From Saprospira grandis str. Lewin (GTDB lineage Bacteria > Bacteroidota > Bacteroidia > Chitinophagales > Saprospiraceae), in contig NC_016940.1 of the NCBI RefSeq assembly GCF_000250635.1, positions 2,652,001 to 2,716,000 on the forward strand: a DNA stretch of 64,000 bases, in the 5' to 3' direction. Positions 25,077 to 34,714 of the stretch are shown one piece after another (the first letter of the stretch is position 1; each line of letters starts with the position of its first letter). Position numbers and translations under genes: made by a program. The notes under the pieces are model-generated. The model was given only the letters and a program-made list of their open reading frames with translations. It did no database searches and was not told the origin of the DNA.

Positions 25077-25757
25077 CCCCCTAGGCAGGATTTAGTTAGG
25101 TCCTCTCTTGGGGTTGTATAGCTCCTCAAGAGGACTTGGCTAAGTCCTCGCTTGGGCTAGGGGAGCTCCTTTAGAGGGCTTCTGTAACTCCTCTTTTGGG
25201 CTTACTTAAGTCCGCTACACTATAGGCCTAGGTCCTCTTTAGGACCTCTATAGGTCCTCCTTTGGAGTAGTTCAAGTCCTGCCGATGACTAGCCCAAGTC
25301 CTCCTCTTTAGGTAGAAGAATACTCCTGATGACTAGAAAGACTGCTCTGGAGGATTAGCGCTAGCCCTCAGGAGGATTTGCCCAGCCCCTATAGAGGACT
25401 AAGAGAGGCCCTCGCTTGGAGGTCTGGTAATGCTCCTGATGATTAGGACTAGCCCTGCCGAGGGCTAGAGCACCCCCTCTTAATGGGTATGTGAACCCCT
25501 CAGGACGGGTACAGGACCCCTCCTGATGGGTATGGGAACCCCTCTCGATGGGTATGGGAACCCCTCTTGATGGGTATGGGAACCCCTCCTGATGGGTATG
25601 GGAACTCCTCCTGATGGGTATGGGAACTCCTCCTGATGGGTATGGGAACTCCTCCTGATGGGTATGGGAATCCCTCCTGATGGGTATGGAAACCCCTCCC
25701 GACGGGTACAGGAACCCCTCTCGATGGGTATGGGAACTCCTCCTGATGGCTAAAAGT
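25077..25757 (+). repeat. 22-bp periodic tandem array, about 31 units
   Basis: From 25099 the unit boundary falls every 22 bases (occasionally 21 or 23). Left-hand units are highly diverged (for example GGTCCTCTTTAGGACCTCTA at 25231) but keep phase. From 25516 to 25757 units are near-identical around ACCCCTCCTGATGGGTATGG. No start codon with ribosome site is linked to it. The array ends 17 bases before the metH-side terminator. Confidence 0.92.
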
Positions 25758-25774
25758 ACCCATCCATAACAGAA

Positions 25775-25804
25775 AAAGGCCCAAAACCTAAGTTTTGGGC
25801 CTTT
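25775..25804 (-). terminator. Intrinsic terminator downstream of metH
   Basis: 13-bp stem AAAGGCCCAAAAC with CTAA loop. On the minus strand it ends in a T-run. metH lies 160 bases upstream with a GC-rich element in between. Confidence 0.82.
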
Positions 25805-25814
25805 CCTTATGGGG

Positions 25815-25966
25815 TCCTACAGGCCCCGAAGGGGCCGCAGGCCTAGGGATGGTAACTGGGGCGGCGCAGCCGCAGACCCAGGGGCTGAAGCGAAGCGGAA
25901 GCCCCGCAGGGCCGAGCAGACCTGCGAGCCAGTGCACAGCCCGGCCGCCGAAGGCGGCAGGCCCCT
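25815..25966 (-). repeat. GC-rich multi-hairpin element, copy 9, fused to metH stop
   Basis: On the minus strand the metH TAG is directly followed by GGGCCTGCCGCCTTCGGCGG, so the element begins at the stop codon itself. Confidence 0.9.
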
Positions 25967-28900
25967 AAATATCATAATTCAAGACGGGCATCAACCAGCG
26001 TTCGGCCTCTTCGACCGTCATGCCCTTGCGGGCCGCATAGCTTTCTACCTGATCCTTTTCGATATTGCCCAAGCCAAAATAGCGGGCCTCTTCTTGGCCA
26101 AAATACCAACCACTCACAGCAGCAGCGGGATACATGGCACAGCTCTCCGTCAGGCGAATACCAATGCGCTCCTCTACCTCTAGCAGGGCGAACAAACTGC
26201 GCTTTTCGGTATGTTCTGGGCAGGCGGGATAGCCTGGTGCGGGACGGATGCCCTGGTAGGTTTCGGCAATTAAGGCCTGATTATCTAAAGCCTCATCTGC
26301 TGCATAGCCCCAATAGTTTCGGCGGACCTCAGCATGAAGATATTCCGCAGCAGCCTCGGCCAAACGATCGGCCAAAGCCTTGAGCAAAATGGCGTTGTAG
26401 TCATCATGCGCAGCCTCAAAGCGGGCCACATGCTCCTCTATGCCAATGCCTGCGGTAACGGCAAAAGCCCCCATGTAGTCAGTCTTTCCGCTAGCTTTAG
26501 GGGCTAAGAAATCGCTGAGACAATAGTTGGGTTTTCCAGCCGCCTTTTGGCGTTGTTGGCGCAGATGATGCAAGCGCATCGGCTCCGCTTCTGGCCCATT
26601 GGGATAGACCAAAATATCATCATCATCTATGGAGTTGGCGGCAAAAAGACCACAAACGGCCTTGGCCTGCAACCAGTTCTCGGCAATGATTTGGTCCAGC
26701 ATCTGCTGGGCATCCGCATAGAGAGACTTAGCCTCTTGGCCCACTACTTCATCCTCTAAAATAGCGGGAAACTTACCGGCCAGTTGCCAACTGCTAAAGA
26801 AGGGCGTCCAATCGATATAGTCTCTAAGGACGGCCAAATCTAGTTGGTCAAGGACCGTAATGCCCATTTTATTGGGGACTACCGGCTCTATTTTGGACCA
26901 ATCCAAAGCGAGTTTATTCTCTCTGGCCTTCTTTAGGCTCAAGTAGCGCTTGGCGGAAGTCCGTTTGGCACGTTGCACACGGATTCGTTCCTGTTCGGCC
27001 AAGACCTGCTCCATATAAGCCGCTCGATTTTCTTCCTTTTCGGCCAGGAGCGAAGCCGCTACCGTAACCGCTCTAGAGGCATCGAGAACATGCACAGTTG
27101 GTCCACTGTATTGGGGGGCAATTTTTACGGCCGTATGAGTTTTGGAGGTAGTGGCGCCACCAATGAGCAAGGGCATTTGCATACCTAGGCGCTGCATCTC
27201 TTTGGCTACATAAACCATTTCGTCTAGAGAGGGCGTAATGAGTCCACTAAGGCCCAGAATATCCACCTGTTCTTCTTGGGCCTTTTTGAGAATTTCATTG
27301 GCAGGGACCATCACGCCCATATCAATAATCTCGAAGTTGTTGCAGGCCAAGACCACCCCTACAATATTTTTCCCAATATCGTGCACATCTCCTTTGACCG
27401 TAGCCAAAAGGATTTTCCCCTTAGCAGATTGGCCAGCCGATTTCTCGGCCTCAATAAAGGGGGTAAGATGAGCAACGGCCTGTTTCATCACGCGGGCAGA
27501 TTTCACCACCTGAGGGAGGAACATCTTGCCTGCGCCAAAGAGGTCGCCCACAATATTCATCCCTGACATTAGTGGTCCTTCAATGACTTCTAGGGGGCTA
27601 CTGTATTGTTGTCGGGCTTCTTCGGTATCCTCTATCACAAACTTGGTAATTCCCTTGACCAAGGCATGGGCAAGACGATCTTCAACGGGCACCTCTCTCC
27701 AGCTGAGGTCCTCTTGGCGCTTCTTGCCGCCTTGGCCCTTGAGCTGCTCGGCATAATCGGTTAGGCGTTCGGTAGCATCGGGTCGGCGGTTAAAGAGCAG
27801 GTCTTCCACTAGCTCTAGGAGCTCTTTGGGAATATCCTCATAGACCTCAATCATACCAGCATTGACAATGCCCATATCCATACCTGCTTGGACCGCATGG
27901 TACAAAAAGGCCGAGTGGATGGCTTCTCGAACGATATTATTTCCACGGAAAGAGAAAGAGAGGTTACTTACCCCACCACTAATTTTGACCAAAGGCATGC
28001 GGCGCTTAATTTCCTTGGTCGCTTCAATAAAGTCTACCCCATAATTATTATGTTCTTCGATACCGGTTCCGATGGCGAAAATATTGGGGTCGAAGATGAT
28101 ATCTTGGGGCGGGAAGCCGACCTCTTCCGTCAAGATTTTATAGGCGCGGCTACAAATCTCTACTTTGCGTTCCATGGTATCGGCTTGGCCTACTTCATCA
28201 AAGGCCATAACTACGGCGGCGGCGCCATATCTACGGACCAATTTGGCTTGTTGGACAAAAGCCGCTTTACCTTCCTTTAGCGAGATAGAATTGACAATAG
28301 CCTTGCCTTGTACGCAGCGAAGGCCGGCCTCAATCACCTCCCATTTAGAAGAGTCGATCATAATGGGCAGGCGGGCGATATCGGGTTCGGAGGCGATAAG
28401 GTTGAGGAAATAGCTCATGGCCTCTACCGAGTCGAGCATTCCTTCATCCATATTCACATCAATAATTTGGGCGCCTCCTTCTACCTGTTGTTGGGCCACA
28501 GAAAGGGCCTCCTCATAGTTACCATTTTTGATCAGGCGGGCAAACTTGCGGGAGCCTGTTACATTGGTCCGTTCCCCTACATTGATAAAGTTGAAGCCGG
28601 GGCGGACAATCAGGGGTTCTAGGCCAGAATAGGCAGAGAGTTGCATAGGAGCGGGCTTTTTGCGTACGGGCAATTGGGCCACCACCTCTGCCATTCGGCG
28701 GATATGTGCTGGAGAAGTACCGCAGCAGCCGCCTACGATATTGATAAAGCCACTTTGGGCAAAATCTTCAATGAGTAGGCCCATTTCTTGGGCCGTTTGG
28801 TCATATTCTCCCATTTCGTTGGGCAGTCCTGCATTGGGGTAGGCACTAATATAGCAATGAGCAATATTAGAAAGTGCCTCGATATGGGGGCGCATTTCGG

Positions 28901-29681
28901 CTGCGCCTAGGGCGCAGTTGAGGCCAACGGAAAACAAGTTGGCGTGACTGACCGACAGCCAGAAGGCCTCTACCGTTTGGCCCGAAAGGGTACGGCCAGA
29001 AGCATCGGTAATGGTTCCAGATACCATAACGGGATAGGCAATGCCCACTTCCTCACAGTACTGATCGATGGCAAAAAGGGCCGCCTTACAGTTGAGGGTA
29101 TCAAAAACAGTTTCGACTAGGAAGAGATCGGCGCCACCTTCGGCTAGGGCTTTGGCCTGTTCATAATAGGCGGCCCGTAGTTGTTCGAAGTTAATGGCTC
29201 GATAGCCGGGATTATTTACATCTGGGGAGAGCGAAGCCGTGCGGTTAGTGGGGCCCATAGCGCCAGCCACAAAGCGAAACTTCTCTGGGTTTTCGGCATT
29301 AAAGGCATCTACGGCGGCGCGGGCGCATTGGGCCGAGGCATAATTGAGTTCATAGACCAGCTCCTGCATATCGTAATCTTCCTGAGAGATAGCAGTAGCA
29401 TTAAAGGTATTGGTCTCAATAATATCGGCTCCGGCATCTAGGTAGGCTTTATGGACCTCTGTGACCAGATGGGGCTGAGTAATAGAGAGCAAATCATTGT
29501 TGCCCTTCAAATCGCGATGGAAGTCGGCAAAGCGTTCTCCGCGGTAGTCGGCTTCTTGCAATTTGTACTGTTGTAACATGGTCCCCATAGCTCCATCAAT
29601 GACCAAAATCTGCTGTTCGATCCGTTCGTGCAGGCGTTGCATTGCCATTTGTTGATGCGTAGGACGAAGTGTTAGACTCAT
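25965..29681 (-). CDS. metH: Cobalamin-dependent methionine synthase
   Basis: A 1238-residue cytoplasmic enzyme that transfers methyl from 5-methyl-tetrahydrofolate to homocysteine via cobalamin. All modules are present in order: homocysteine domain (about 1-330, with DGAMGTMLQ and the zinc cysteines in LNCALG and GGCCGTSP), pterin-binding domain (about 360-620, [20 protein letters not shown]), B12 cap and binding domain ([11 protein letters not shown] near 770 supplies the lower His ligand), and the SAM-dependent activation domain (about 940-1238, [20 protein letters not shown]). Length is close to the E. coli enzyme. It stands alone. No B12 or SAM riboswitch is recognisable in the short leader. 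Confidence 0.97.
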   Translation of the reverse strand: MSLTLRPTHQQMAMQRLHERIEQQILVIDGAMGTMLQQYKLQEADYRGERFADFHRDLKGNNDLLSITQPHLVTEVHKAYLDAGADIIETNTFNATAISQEDYDMQELVYELNYASAQCARAAVDAFNAENPEKFRFVAGAMGPTNRTASLSPDVNNPGYRAINFEQLRAAYYEQAKALAEGGADLFLVETVFDTLNCKAALFAIDQYCEEVGIAYPVMVSGTITDASGRTLSGQTVEAFWLSVSHANLFSVGLNCALGAAEMRPHIEALSNIAHCYISAYPNAGLPNEMGEYDQTAQEMGLLIEDFAQSGFINIVGGCCGTSPAHIRRMAEVVAQLPVRKKPAPMQLSAYSGLEPLIVRPGFNFINVGERTNVTGSRKFARLIKNGNYEEALSVAQQQVEGGAQIIDVNMDEGMLDSVEAMSYFLNLIASEPDIARLPIMIDSSKWEVIEAGLRCVQGKAIVNSISLKEGKAAFVQQAKLVRRYGAAAVVMAFDEVGQADTMERKVEICSRAYKILTEEVGFPPQDIIFDPNIFAIGTGIEEHNNYGVDFIEATKEIKRRMPLVKISGGVSNLSFSFRGNNIVREAIHSAFLYHAVQAGMDMGIVNAGMIEVYEDIPKELLELVEDLLFNRRPDATERLTDYAEQLKGQGGKKRQEDLSWREVPVEDRLAHALVKGITKFVIEDTEEARQQYSSPLEVIEGPLMSGMNIVGDLFGAGKMFLPQVVKSARVMKQAVAHLTPFIEAEKSAGQSAKGKILLATVKGDVHDIGKNIVGVVLACNNFEIIDMGVMVPANEILKKAQEEQVDILGLSGLITPSLDEMVYVAKEMQRLGMQMPLLIGGATTSKTHTAVKIAPQYSGPTVHVLDASRAVTVAASLLAEKEENRAAYMEQVLAEQERIRVQRAKRTSAKRYLSLKKARENKLALDWSKIEPVVPNKMGITVLDQLDLAVLRDYIDWTPFFSSWQLAGKFPAILEDEVVGQEAKSLYADAQQMLDQIIAENWLQAKAVCGLFAANSIDDDDILVYPNGPEAEPMRLHHLRQQRQKAAGKPNYCLSDFLAPKASGKTDYMGAFAVTAGIGIEEHVARFEAAHDDYNAILLKALADRLAEAAAEYLHAEVRRNYWGYAADEALDNQALIAETYQGIRPAPGYPACPEHTEKRSLFALLEVEERIGIRLTESCAMYPAAAVSGWYFGQEEARYFGLGNIEKDQVESYAARKGMTVEEAERWLMPVLNYDI

Positions 29682-29742
29682 GTGCGTACGTTAATCTTGT
29701 GAAATAAAGGCCTCCTGCTCATCAGGGGGCTTGGATTGGCCA

Positions 29743-29750
29743 CAAAGATA
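29743..29750 (-). promoter_or_regulatory. metH: Candidate -7 box for metH
   Basis: TATCTTTG on the minus strand, about 62 bases before the metH start. The region 20 bases further up is T-rich without an exact TTTG. Confidence 0.4.
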
Positions 29751-29844
29751 GTGGCCCGAGTTTAAAAAAAGGCGAATCGACTTTGTTCTTATGTTAAGGA
29801 GTTTTAATTAAAAAACTGAGGCTAGGGGCTTGGCTGCGCAAAAG

Positions 29845-29979
29845 GCCCAGCGCTGCGCAGCGGTGGCCGCAGGCCAGACCCAGCGGGCGAAGCCCGCGCA
29901 GGGCCGAGCAGACCTGCGAGCCGCGCAGCATAGCGGCGGCCGAGCTAGCCGAAGGCTAGTCGGCCGCGGGCCCCAAAAT
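29845..29979 (-). repeat. GC-rich multi-hairpin element, copy 10 (GGGCCC subtype)
   Basis: Reads in the sense direction of the aldehyde dehydrogenase, after its terminator: TTTTGGGGCCCGCGGCC on the minus strand, then a GACTAGCC/GGCTAGCTC stem and the core. Confidence 0.9.
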
Positions 29980-29984
29980 AGCAT

Positions 29985-30015
29985 AAAAAAAAGCTCCCTC
30001 GAGAAGAGGAAGCTT
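29985..30015 (-). terminator. Intrinsic terminator of the aldehyde dehydrogenase gene
   Basis: 10-bp stem AAGCTTCCTC / GAGGGAGCTT (one G-U pair in the minus-strand transcript) followed by eight T residues. Confidence 0.88.
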
Positions 30016-30020
30016 CTGGT

Positions 30021-31436
30021 TTATAGGGTCCAGTCCATAAGTTTTTTGAGCCATTTGATGCCCAGTTTATAGGGGGCATATCGGACGGGGTCATCGATGA
30101 GGAAGCTCCGTTTGAGCACTGATTTCTGGTGAGAAAAGAGCTGGAAAGAGCTTTCGCCATGATAGGCGCCGATGCCGCTATCGCCCACGCCGCCAAAGGG
30201 GAGATTGGGGTTGACAATATGCAGTAAGGTATCATTTACGCAGGCTCCGCCGGCAGAGGTTTCGGCCAAAACGCGCTCTACATGCTTATCATTTTTGCTA
30301 AAGACATAGAGGGCGAGGGGTTTGGGGCGTTGGTTGATAAACTCGATAGCGGCGGGCAGGCTATCGTAGCTAATGATGGGGAGGATGGGGCCAAAAATCT
30401 CCTCTTGCATGAGGGGGCTGTCCAGGTCGACCTCCGTCATCAGGGTAGGGGAGAGGTAGCGTTCGTTTTCCTCATAATCGCCGCCGGCGGCGATTTCGCC
30501 ATCTTTGAGGTAGGCAATCAGGCGGTTAAAATGGGCGGCATTGATAATTCGGGCCAGGCTATCGGATTGTTGGGGGTTATCGCCATAAGCCTTTTTGATT
30601 TGGCGTTTCATTTCGGCAATTAGGGGCTCCTTTACGGCCTTATCCACCAGCACATAATCGGGAGCGATACAGGTTTGGCCCGCATTAGTAAACTTGCCCC
30701 AGACGATGCGTTTGGCGGTAGCTTTGAGGTCTGTATCTCGGTCGACCAAGCAGGGACTTTTTCCGCCTAGCTCTAGGGTAACGGGCGTAAGATGTTGGGC
30801 GGCAGCTTGATAAATAATCTTGCCCACCTTGGTTCCGCCGGTAAAGAAAATATAGTCGAAACGCTCTTTGAGCAGGGCTTGAGCCACCGACACGCCCCCT
30901 TCTAGGCAGGCCACATAATGCGGGGGAAAAGCCTCTCGGATAATCTCTGCGGAGATGGCCGAAGTAGCGGGGGCTAGCTCTGAAGGCTTGAGAATAGCGG
31001 TATTTCCTGCGGCCAGTGCGCCAATAAGGGGGGCAAAAAGCAGTTGGAAAGGGTAGTTCCAGGGGCCAATAATCAGGCTGAGGCCATAGGGTTCGGAGCG
31101 GATTTCGCTGCCTGCATTAAAGAGGAAAAGGGGCGTCCCCACCTTTTGGGCCTTCATCCATTTGGGCAGTTGCTGGATCGCCTTTTTGAGCTCGACCAAA
31201 ACAAAGCCCAGTTCTGTCGAATAGGCTTCAAACTCATGCTTGCGAAGGTCGCTATGCAAGGCGGCTAAAATCTCCTGTTCTCGTTCTACAATCTTTTGGT
31301 GCAGGCGTTCGAGCTGGGCCTTTCTAAACTGTAGGGATTTGGTTTGTTGGCTAGCAAAAAAGCTGCGTTGTTGGGCCAGTAACTCGGGAATTTGGTCCAG
31401 ATTAGGGTCTTCTAATAAATGGCTAGAAGAGATCAT
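30021..31436 (-). CDS. Class 3-type aldehyde dehydrogenase
   Basis: A 471-residue NAD(P)-dependent dehydrogenase oxidising aldehydes to acids, probably medium or long-chain fatty aldehydes. The ATG at 31436 is used; a TTG 24 bases upstream is disfavoured. EPYGLSLIIGPWNYPFQL (about 115-132) is characteristic of ALDH3. The catalytic pair is Glu222 (VTLELGGKSP) and Cys256 (NAGQTCIAPDY). FTGGTKVGKII is the nucleotide-binding turn. C-terminal NLPFGGVGDSGIGAYHG is conserved. Monocistronic with its own terminator. Substrate preference is inferred from the subfamily only. Confidence 0.92.
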   Translation of the reverse strand: MISSSHLLEDPNLDQIPELLAQQRSFFASQQTKSLQFRKAQLERLHQKIVEREQEILAALHSDLRKHEFEAYSTELGFVLVELKKAIQQLPKWMKAQKVGTPLFLFNAGSEIRSEPYGLSLIIGPWNYPFQLLFAPLIGALAAGNTAILKPSELAPATSAISAEIIREAFPPHYVACLEGGVSVAQALLKERFDYIFFTGGTKVGKIIYQAAAQHLTPVTLELGGKSPCLVDRDTDLKATAKRIVWGKFTNAGQTCIAPDYVLVDKAVKEPLIAEMKRQIKKAYGDNPQQSDSLARIINAAHFNRLIAYLKDGEIAAGGDYEENERYLSPTLMTEVDLDSPLMQEEIFGPILPIISYDSLPAAIEFINQRPKPLALYVFSKNDKHVERVLAETSAGGACVNDTLLHIVNPNLPFGGVGDSGIGAYHGESSFQLFSHQKSVLKRSFLIDDPVRYAPYKLGIKWLKKLMDWTL

Positions 31437-31511
31437 ATAGATTGATTTTGGTGATGACAAAAGATAAGCAAAAAAATAAAAAGTAGGGCTTATAGATTCA
31501 TATTAAGGAGG

Positions 31512-31664
31512 TTTTGGGGCTGCCCTGGCCTTTGGCCAGGTCGGGCTGTGCGGGGGCTCGCAGCTCTGCTCGGCCCATCGCTTTTTTCGCTTTGCTCAAA
31601 AAGCTCGGTCTGGCCTTCGGCCACCCCCTACCATCCCTCAGCCTGCGGGCCTTCGGCCCTGTAG
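31512..31664 (+). repeat. GC-rich multi-hairpin element, copy 11
   Basis: Opens TTTTGGGGCTGCCCTGGCC and has the first stem as CCTGGCC/GGCCAGG, a covarying variant. It lies in the divergent gap between the aldehyde dehydrogenase and efp. Confidence 0.9.
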
Positions 31665-31865
31665 AACGCAATAAATTTTGGCTCCAGCCAACATCTAGGC
31701 CGTTTGAATCCTTAAAACTTTCTATCTTAGCGGCTGAAATTCCACCCCAGAAGATAAAATTTAGCTATATTCTTTGGCCATTGGGGCAAAAAGATTTTTC
31801 TTTGAACTCCCAAAGCTACCCAAAGAAGTAGAACAACTTCACTGTAATTGTAAATTATTCCTAAA
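31665..31865. other. efp upstream region
   Basis: About 200 bases of ordinary AT-richer sequence between the repeat and efp. No clear TAnnTTTG promoter or other signal is found. Confidence 0.4.
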
Positions 31866-32432
31866 ATGGCAACGACTTCAGACATTCGTAAAGGGATGTG
31901 CCTAGAGCACAACCATGATACCTATATCATTGTTGAATTTCAGCATGTAAAGCCCGGAAAAGGAAACGCCTTTGTTCGGACCAAAATTAAGAGCTTGACT
32001 ACGGGTAAGGTCTTGGACCATACCTTCCCTGCGGGCCACAAAGTACAGGATGTACGTGTAGAGCGTCGTCAGTACCAATTTCTCTATGAGGCCGATAAGC
32101 GCCTCAACTTTATGAACCAAGAGACCTATGAGCAAATCGACATTGAGCGCGAGATGCTAGATGGCGTACAGTTCCTTAAGGAAGGAGAGGTTTGTGAAGT
32201 ACTCTTTCATGCCGAAAAAGAGATTCCTTTGGCGGTGATGATGCCTCAGTATGTGCATTTGCAAATTACCTATGTAGAGCCTGGCGTAAAAGGCGATACG
32301 GCAACCAACACCCTTACTCCTGCCGAAGTAGAAACTGGGGCAGAAGTACGTGTACCTCTATTTATCAAAAATGGAGACCTCATTAAGATTAACACCGAAA
32401 CTGGTGAATATATGGAGCGTGTCAAAAACTAA
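31866..32432 (+). CDS. efp: Translation elongation factor P
   Basis: A 188-residue ribosome-binding factor that rescues stalling at polyproline. It has the three-barrel layout, with the tip loop HVKPGKGNAFVRTK placing the usually modified lysine at K32, the domain II signature around EICEV-like EGEVCEVLFHAEKEIPL, and domain III ending INTETGEYMERV. No EpmA or EarP modification genes are in the window. Positioned ahead of accB-accC, an arrangement seen in many bacteria, but a strong terminator separates them here. Confidence 0.97.
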   Translation: MATTSDIRKGMCLEHNHDTYIIVEFQHVKPGKGNAFVRTKIKSLTTGKVLDHTFPAGHKVQDVRVERRQYQFLYEADKRLNFMNQETYEQIDIEREMLDGVQFLKEGEVCEVLFHAEKEIPLAVMMPQYVHLQITYVEPGVKGDTATNTLTPAEVETGAEVRVPLFIKNGDLIKINTETGEYMERVKN

Positions 32433-32450
32433 GGCGCTGGCTCCGGCCCA

Positions 32451-32487
32451 AAGCGCAATGCCGATTAGTTTAGCATTGCGCTTTTTT
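32451..32487 (+). terminator. Intrinsic terminator after efp
   Basis: 11-bp stem AAGCGCAATGC (32451-32461 with 32473-32483) and a T-run. Confidence 0.92.
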
Positions 32488-32560
32488 GTTTATAAAACAC
32501 CTTTTATCTAGCCTAAGAAACCTCGCCCATAGGAGAGGCTTCTGCTAAAAACTTATATTT

Positions 32561-33076
32561 ATGGAGTTTGACCAGATTAAAGAGCTAATTAAGTTGCTAC
32601 AAGGCACAACTGTAGGGGAATTTAAATATGAAACGACAGAAATGAGCCTGTCTATTCGCACCAAGGACTACCAAAAGGTACGCACCGAAGTGGTTTCTCC
32701 CGCTCCCATGATGCCCACAATGGGCGCTATGCCTATGGCTGCTCCTGCAGCTCCCGTTGTTGCCCCTCAGCAAGAAGCAGCCCCAGCTCAAGAGAAAAGC
32801 CAAGATGCTGGCGAACTAAAAGATAATGTGAATTATCTCGAAATTAAATCGCCTATGGTGGGGACGTTCTACCGCTCTTCATCTCCAGAAAAACCACCTT
32901 TTGTTAAGGTCGGAGACGTAATTGGACCAGATGATACGGTTTGCCTCATTGAAGCCATGAAACTCTTTAATGAAGTAAAATCTGAGGTAACTGGCCGCGT
33001 AGTGAAGGTTTTGGCCGAAGATGCTAGCCCCGTAGAATACGAGCAGGTGCTTTTCCTCGTAGAGCCCCTCGTCTAA
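32561..33076 (+). CDS. accB: Biotin carboxyl carrier protein of acetyl-CoA carboxylase
   Basis: A 171-residue protein carrying biotin for the first step of fatty acid synthesis. Residues 1-40 form the N-terminal domain that binds biotin carboxylase. A Pro/Ala-rich linker spans about 46-80. The biotinyl domain (about 90-171) contains EAMKLFNEV, with biotinylated Lys134. It lies 45 bases upstream of accC, clearly one operon. The carboxyltransferase genes accA and accD are not in the window. Confidence 0.97.
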   Translation: MEFDQIKELIKLLQGTTVGEFKYETTEMSLSIRTKDYQKVRTEVVSPAPMMPTMGAMPMAAPAAPVVAPQQEAAPAQEKSQDAGELKDNVNYLEIKSPMVGTFYRSSSPEKPPFVKVGDVIGPDDTVCLIEAMKLFNEVKSEVTGRVVKVLAEDASPVEYEQVLFLVEPLV

Positions 33077-33121
33077 GTCTAGCCGCTAGAACATCTTTGC
33101 TATTCATCCAAAACCAATTGT

Positions 33122-34492
33122 ATGTTTAAGAAAATACTTATTGCTAACCGTGGCGAAATCGCCTTGCGTGTTATCCGAACCTGTAAAGAGATGGGGATCA
33201 AAACGGTCGCTATTTACTCTTCTGCCGATCGCGATAGCCTGCATGTGCGCTTTGCCGATGAGGCCGTCTGTGTAGGGCCTGCTGCAAGTAGCGATTCTTA
33301 TCTCAATATTGCCAATATTATGGCTGCGGTAGAAATTACCAATGCCGATGCGATTCACCCCGGTTATGGCTTCTTAGCCGAAAATGCCCACTTTGCCGAA
33401 ATCTGTACGGAGTATAATGTCAAGTTTATTGGCCCAACTCCCGAACAGATTAACAAGATGGGAGATAAAATTACGGCTAAAGATACCATGATTAAAGCGG
33501 GCGTTCCCGTGGTGCCCGGCTCCGATGGCTTGGTCAAAGACTTCAAAACAGCTCAAAAGATCTGTGAAGAAGTAGGCTATCCCGTTATGCTTAAAGCTAC
33601 AGCCGGTGGTGGTGGAAAAGGTATGCGCTTGGTCTGGAAAGAGGCCGATTTGCAAGCTGCCCTAGAAGCTGCCCAAAAGGAGGCTAAAGCCGCCTTTGGC
33701 AATGATGGGATGTATATCGAGAAGTTTGTGGAAGAACCCCGACATGTCGAAATCCAAATTGCTGGCGACCAATACGGCAGGGTTTGCCATCTCTCTGAAC
33801 GAGAGTGCTCTATCCAACGCCGCCACCAAAAGCTAGTAGAGGAGTCGCCTTCTCCTTTCCTCACCGATGAACTCCGTGAAGCGATGGGCCAAGCCGCTAT
33901 CAAAGCCGGTGAAGCCATTAACTATGAAGGAGTGGGTACGGTAGAGTTTTTGGTCGATAAACACCGCAATTTCTACTTTATGGAGATGAATACTCGGATC
34001 CAGGTAGAACATACGGTCACCGAAGAGGTGGTTGATTATGACCTCATTGCCGAGCAGATCAAAATTGCTATGGGCGAACGTATTTCTGGAGAGAATTACT
34101 ATCCCCAAATGCACGCTATCGAATGCCGAATCAATGCAGAGGATGTCTATCATGATTTCCGCCCTTCTGCAGGGAAAATTAAGTCTTTCCATAGCCCCAA
34201 GGGCCATGGCGTTCGGGTCGATACACATGTGTATTCTGGCTATAATATTCCGCCTTATTATGACTCCATGATTGCCAAACTAATCTGCCGCGCTCGCACT
34301 CGCGAGGAGTGTATCGCTAAGATGCGCCGCGCCCTAGATGAGTTTGTGGTAGAGGGGGTACATACTACGGTGCCTTTCCATCGCCAATTGATGGATAATG
34401 AGGACTTTATCAAGGGTAATTTTACCACTAAGTTTCTAGAAACTTTTGAGTTAAAGCCCGCTCAGCCCAAGAAGAAGAAAAGAGGACATTAG
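33122..34492 (+). CDS. accC: Biotin carboxylase subunit of acetyl-CoA carboxylase
   Basis: A 456-residue ATP-grasp enzyme that carboxylates biotin on AccB using bicarbonate. N-terminal [19 protein letters not shown], the ATP glycine loop [10 protein letters not shown] at 161-170, [23 protein letters not shown] and [18 protein letters not shown] (about 285-302) are all intact. The length is typical. A lysine-rich tail ([12 protein letters not shown]) is unusual but harmless. It is followed by a terminator and a sense-oriented GC-rich element. Confidence 0.97.
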   Translation: MFKKILIANRGEIALRVIRTCKEMGIKTVAIYSSADRDSLHVRFADEAVCVGPAASSDSYLNIANIMAAVEITNADAIHPGYGFLAENAHFAEICTEYNVKFIGPTPEQINKMGDKITAKDTMIKAGVPVVPGSDGLVKDFKTAQKICEEVGYPVMLKATAGGGGKGMRLVWKEADLQAALEAAQKEAKAAFGNDGMYIEKFVEEPRHVEIQIAGDQYGRVCHLSERECSIQRRHQKLVEESPSPFLTDELREAMGQAAIKAGEAINYEGVGTVEFLVDKHRNFYFMEMNTRIQVEHTVTEEVVDYDLIAEQIKIAMGERISGENYYPQMHAIECRINAEDVYHDFRPSAGKIKSFHSPKGHGVRVDTHVYSGYNIPPYYDSMIAKLICRARTREECIAKMRRALDEFVVEGVHTTVPFHRQLMDNEDFIKGNFTTKFLETFELKPAQPKKKKRGH

Positions 34493-34511
34493 GTCGCTTT
34501 TCTGAGCTAAG

Positions 34512-34550
34512 AAATAGCCGCTTCCGTTTTAGGGAGGGGCTATTTTTTTT
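34512..34550 (+). terminator. Intrinsic terminator after accC
   Basis: Stem AAATAGCC...GGCTATTT with an inner TTCC/GGGA-type pairing, followed by eight or more T residues that also form the T-run of the next repeat element. Confidence 0.85.
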
Positions 34551-34712
34551 GGGGCTGCCCCAGCCTTCGGCTGGGTCGGGCCATTGCGCAGCTCGCAGGT
34601 CTGCTCGGCCCTGCAGCGCTTTCAGCGCTTTGGTCTGCCGCCTTCGGCGGCCCTGCTACAGCCCCTCAGCCGCGTCGCTGCGCTCCTTTGCGGCGGCTTT
34701 GCCGCCTGTAGG
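34543..34712 (+). repeat. GC-rich multi-hairpin element, copy 12
   Basis: Opens TTTTTTTTGGGGCTGCCCCAG with first stem CCCAGCC/GGCTGGG, second stem CAGCGCTTTCAGCGCT. It ends 2 bases before the stop of the convergent lipid-kinase-like gene. Confidence 0.9.
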
Positions 34713-34714
34713 AC

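Noticed and set aside
25500-25784. A 94-residue open frame on the minus strand over array 1, giving a repetitive His/Pro/Gly protein
   Set aside because: The 22-bp unit has no stop in any of the three phases, so an open frame arises by default. No ribosome site and the diverged half of the array does not keep it open.
29700-29735. Hammerhead-ribozyme-like CTGATGAG on the minus strand in the metH leader
   Set aside because: The required GAAA after stem II and the matching stems I and III are not present.
29682-29760. Cobalamin or SAM riboswitch ahead of metH
   Set aside because: The leader after the candidate promoter is only about 60 bases, and no B12-box or SAM-riboswitch core is recognisable.
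34543-34712. GC-rich elements as simple intrinsic terminators
   Set aside because: In the sense orientation the T-run comes before the GGGGCTGCCCC hairpin, not after it, and true terminators are often present separately just upstream.
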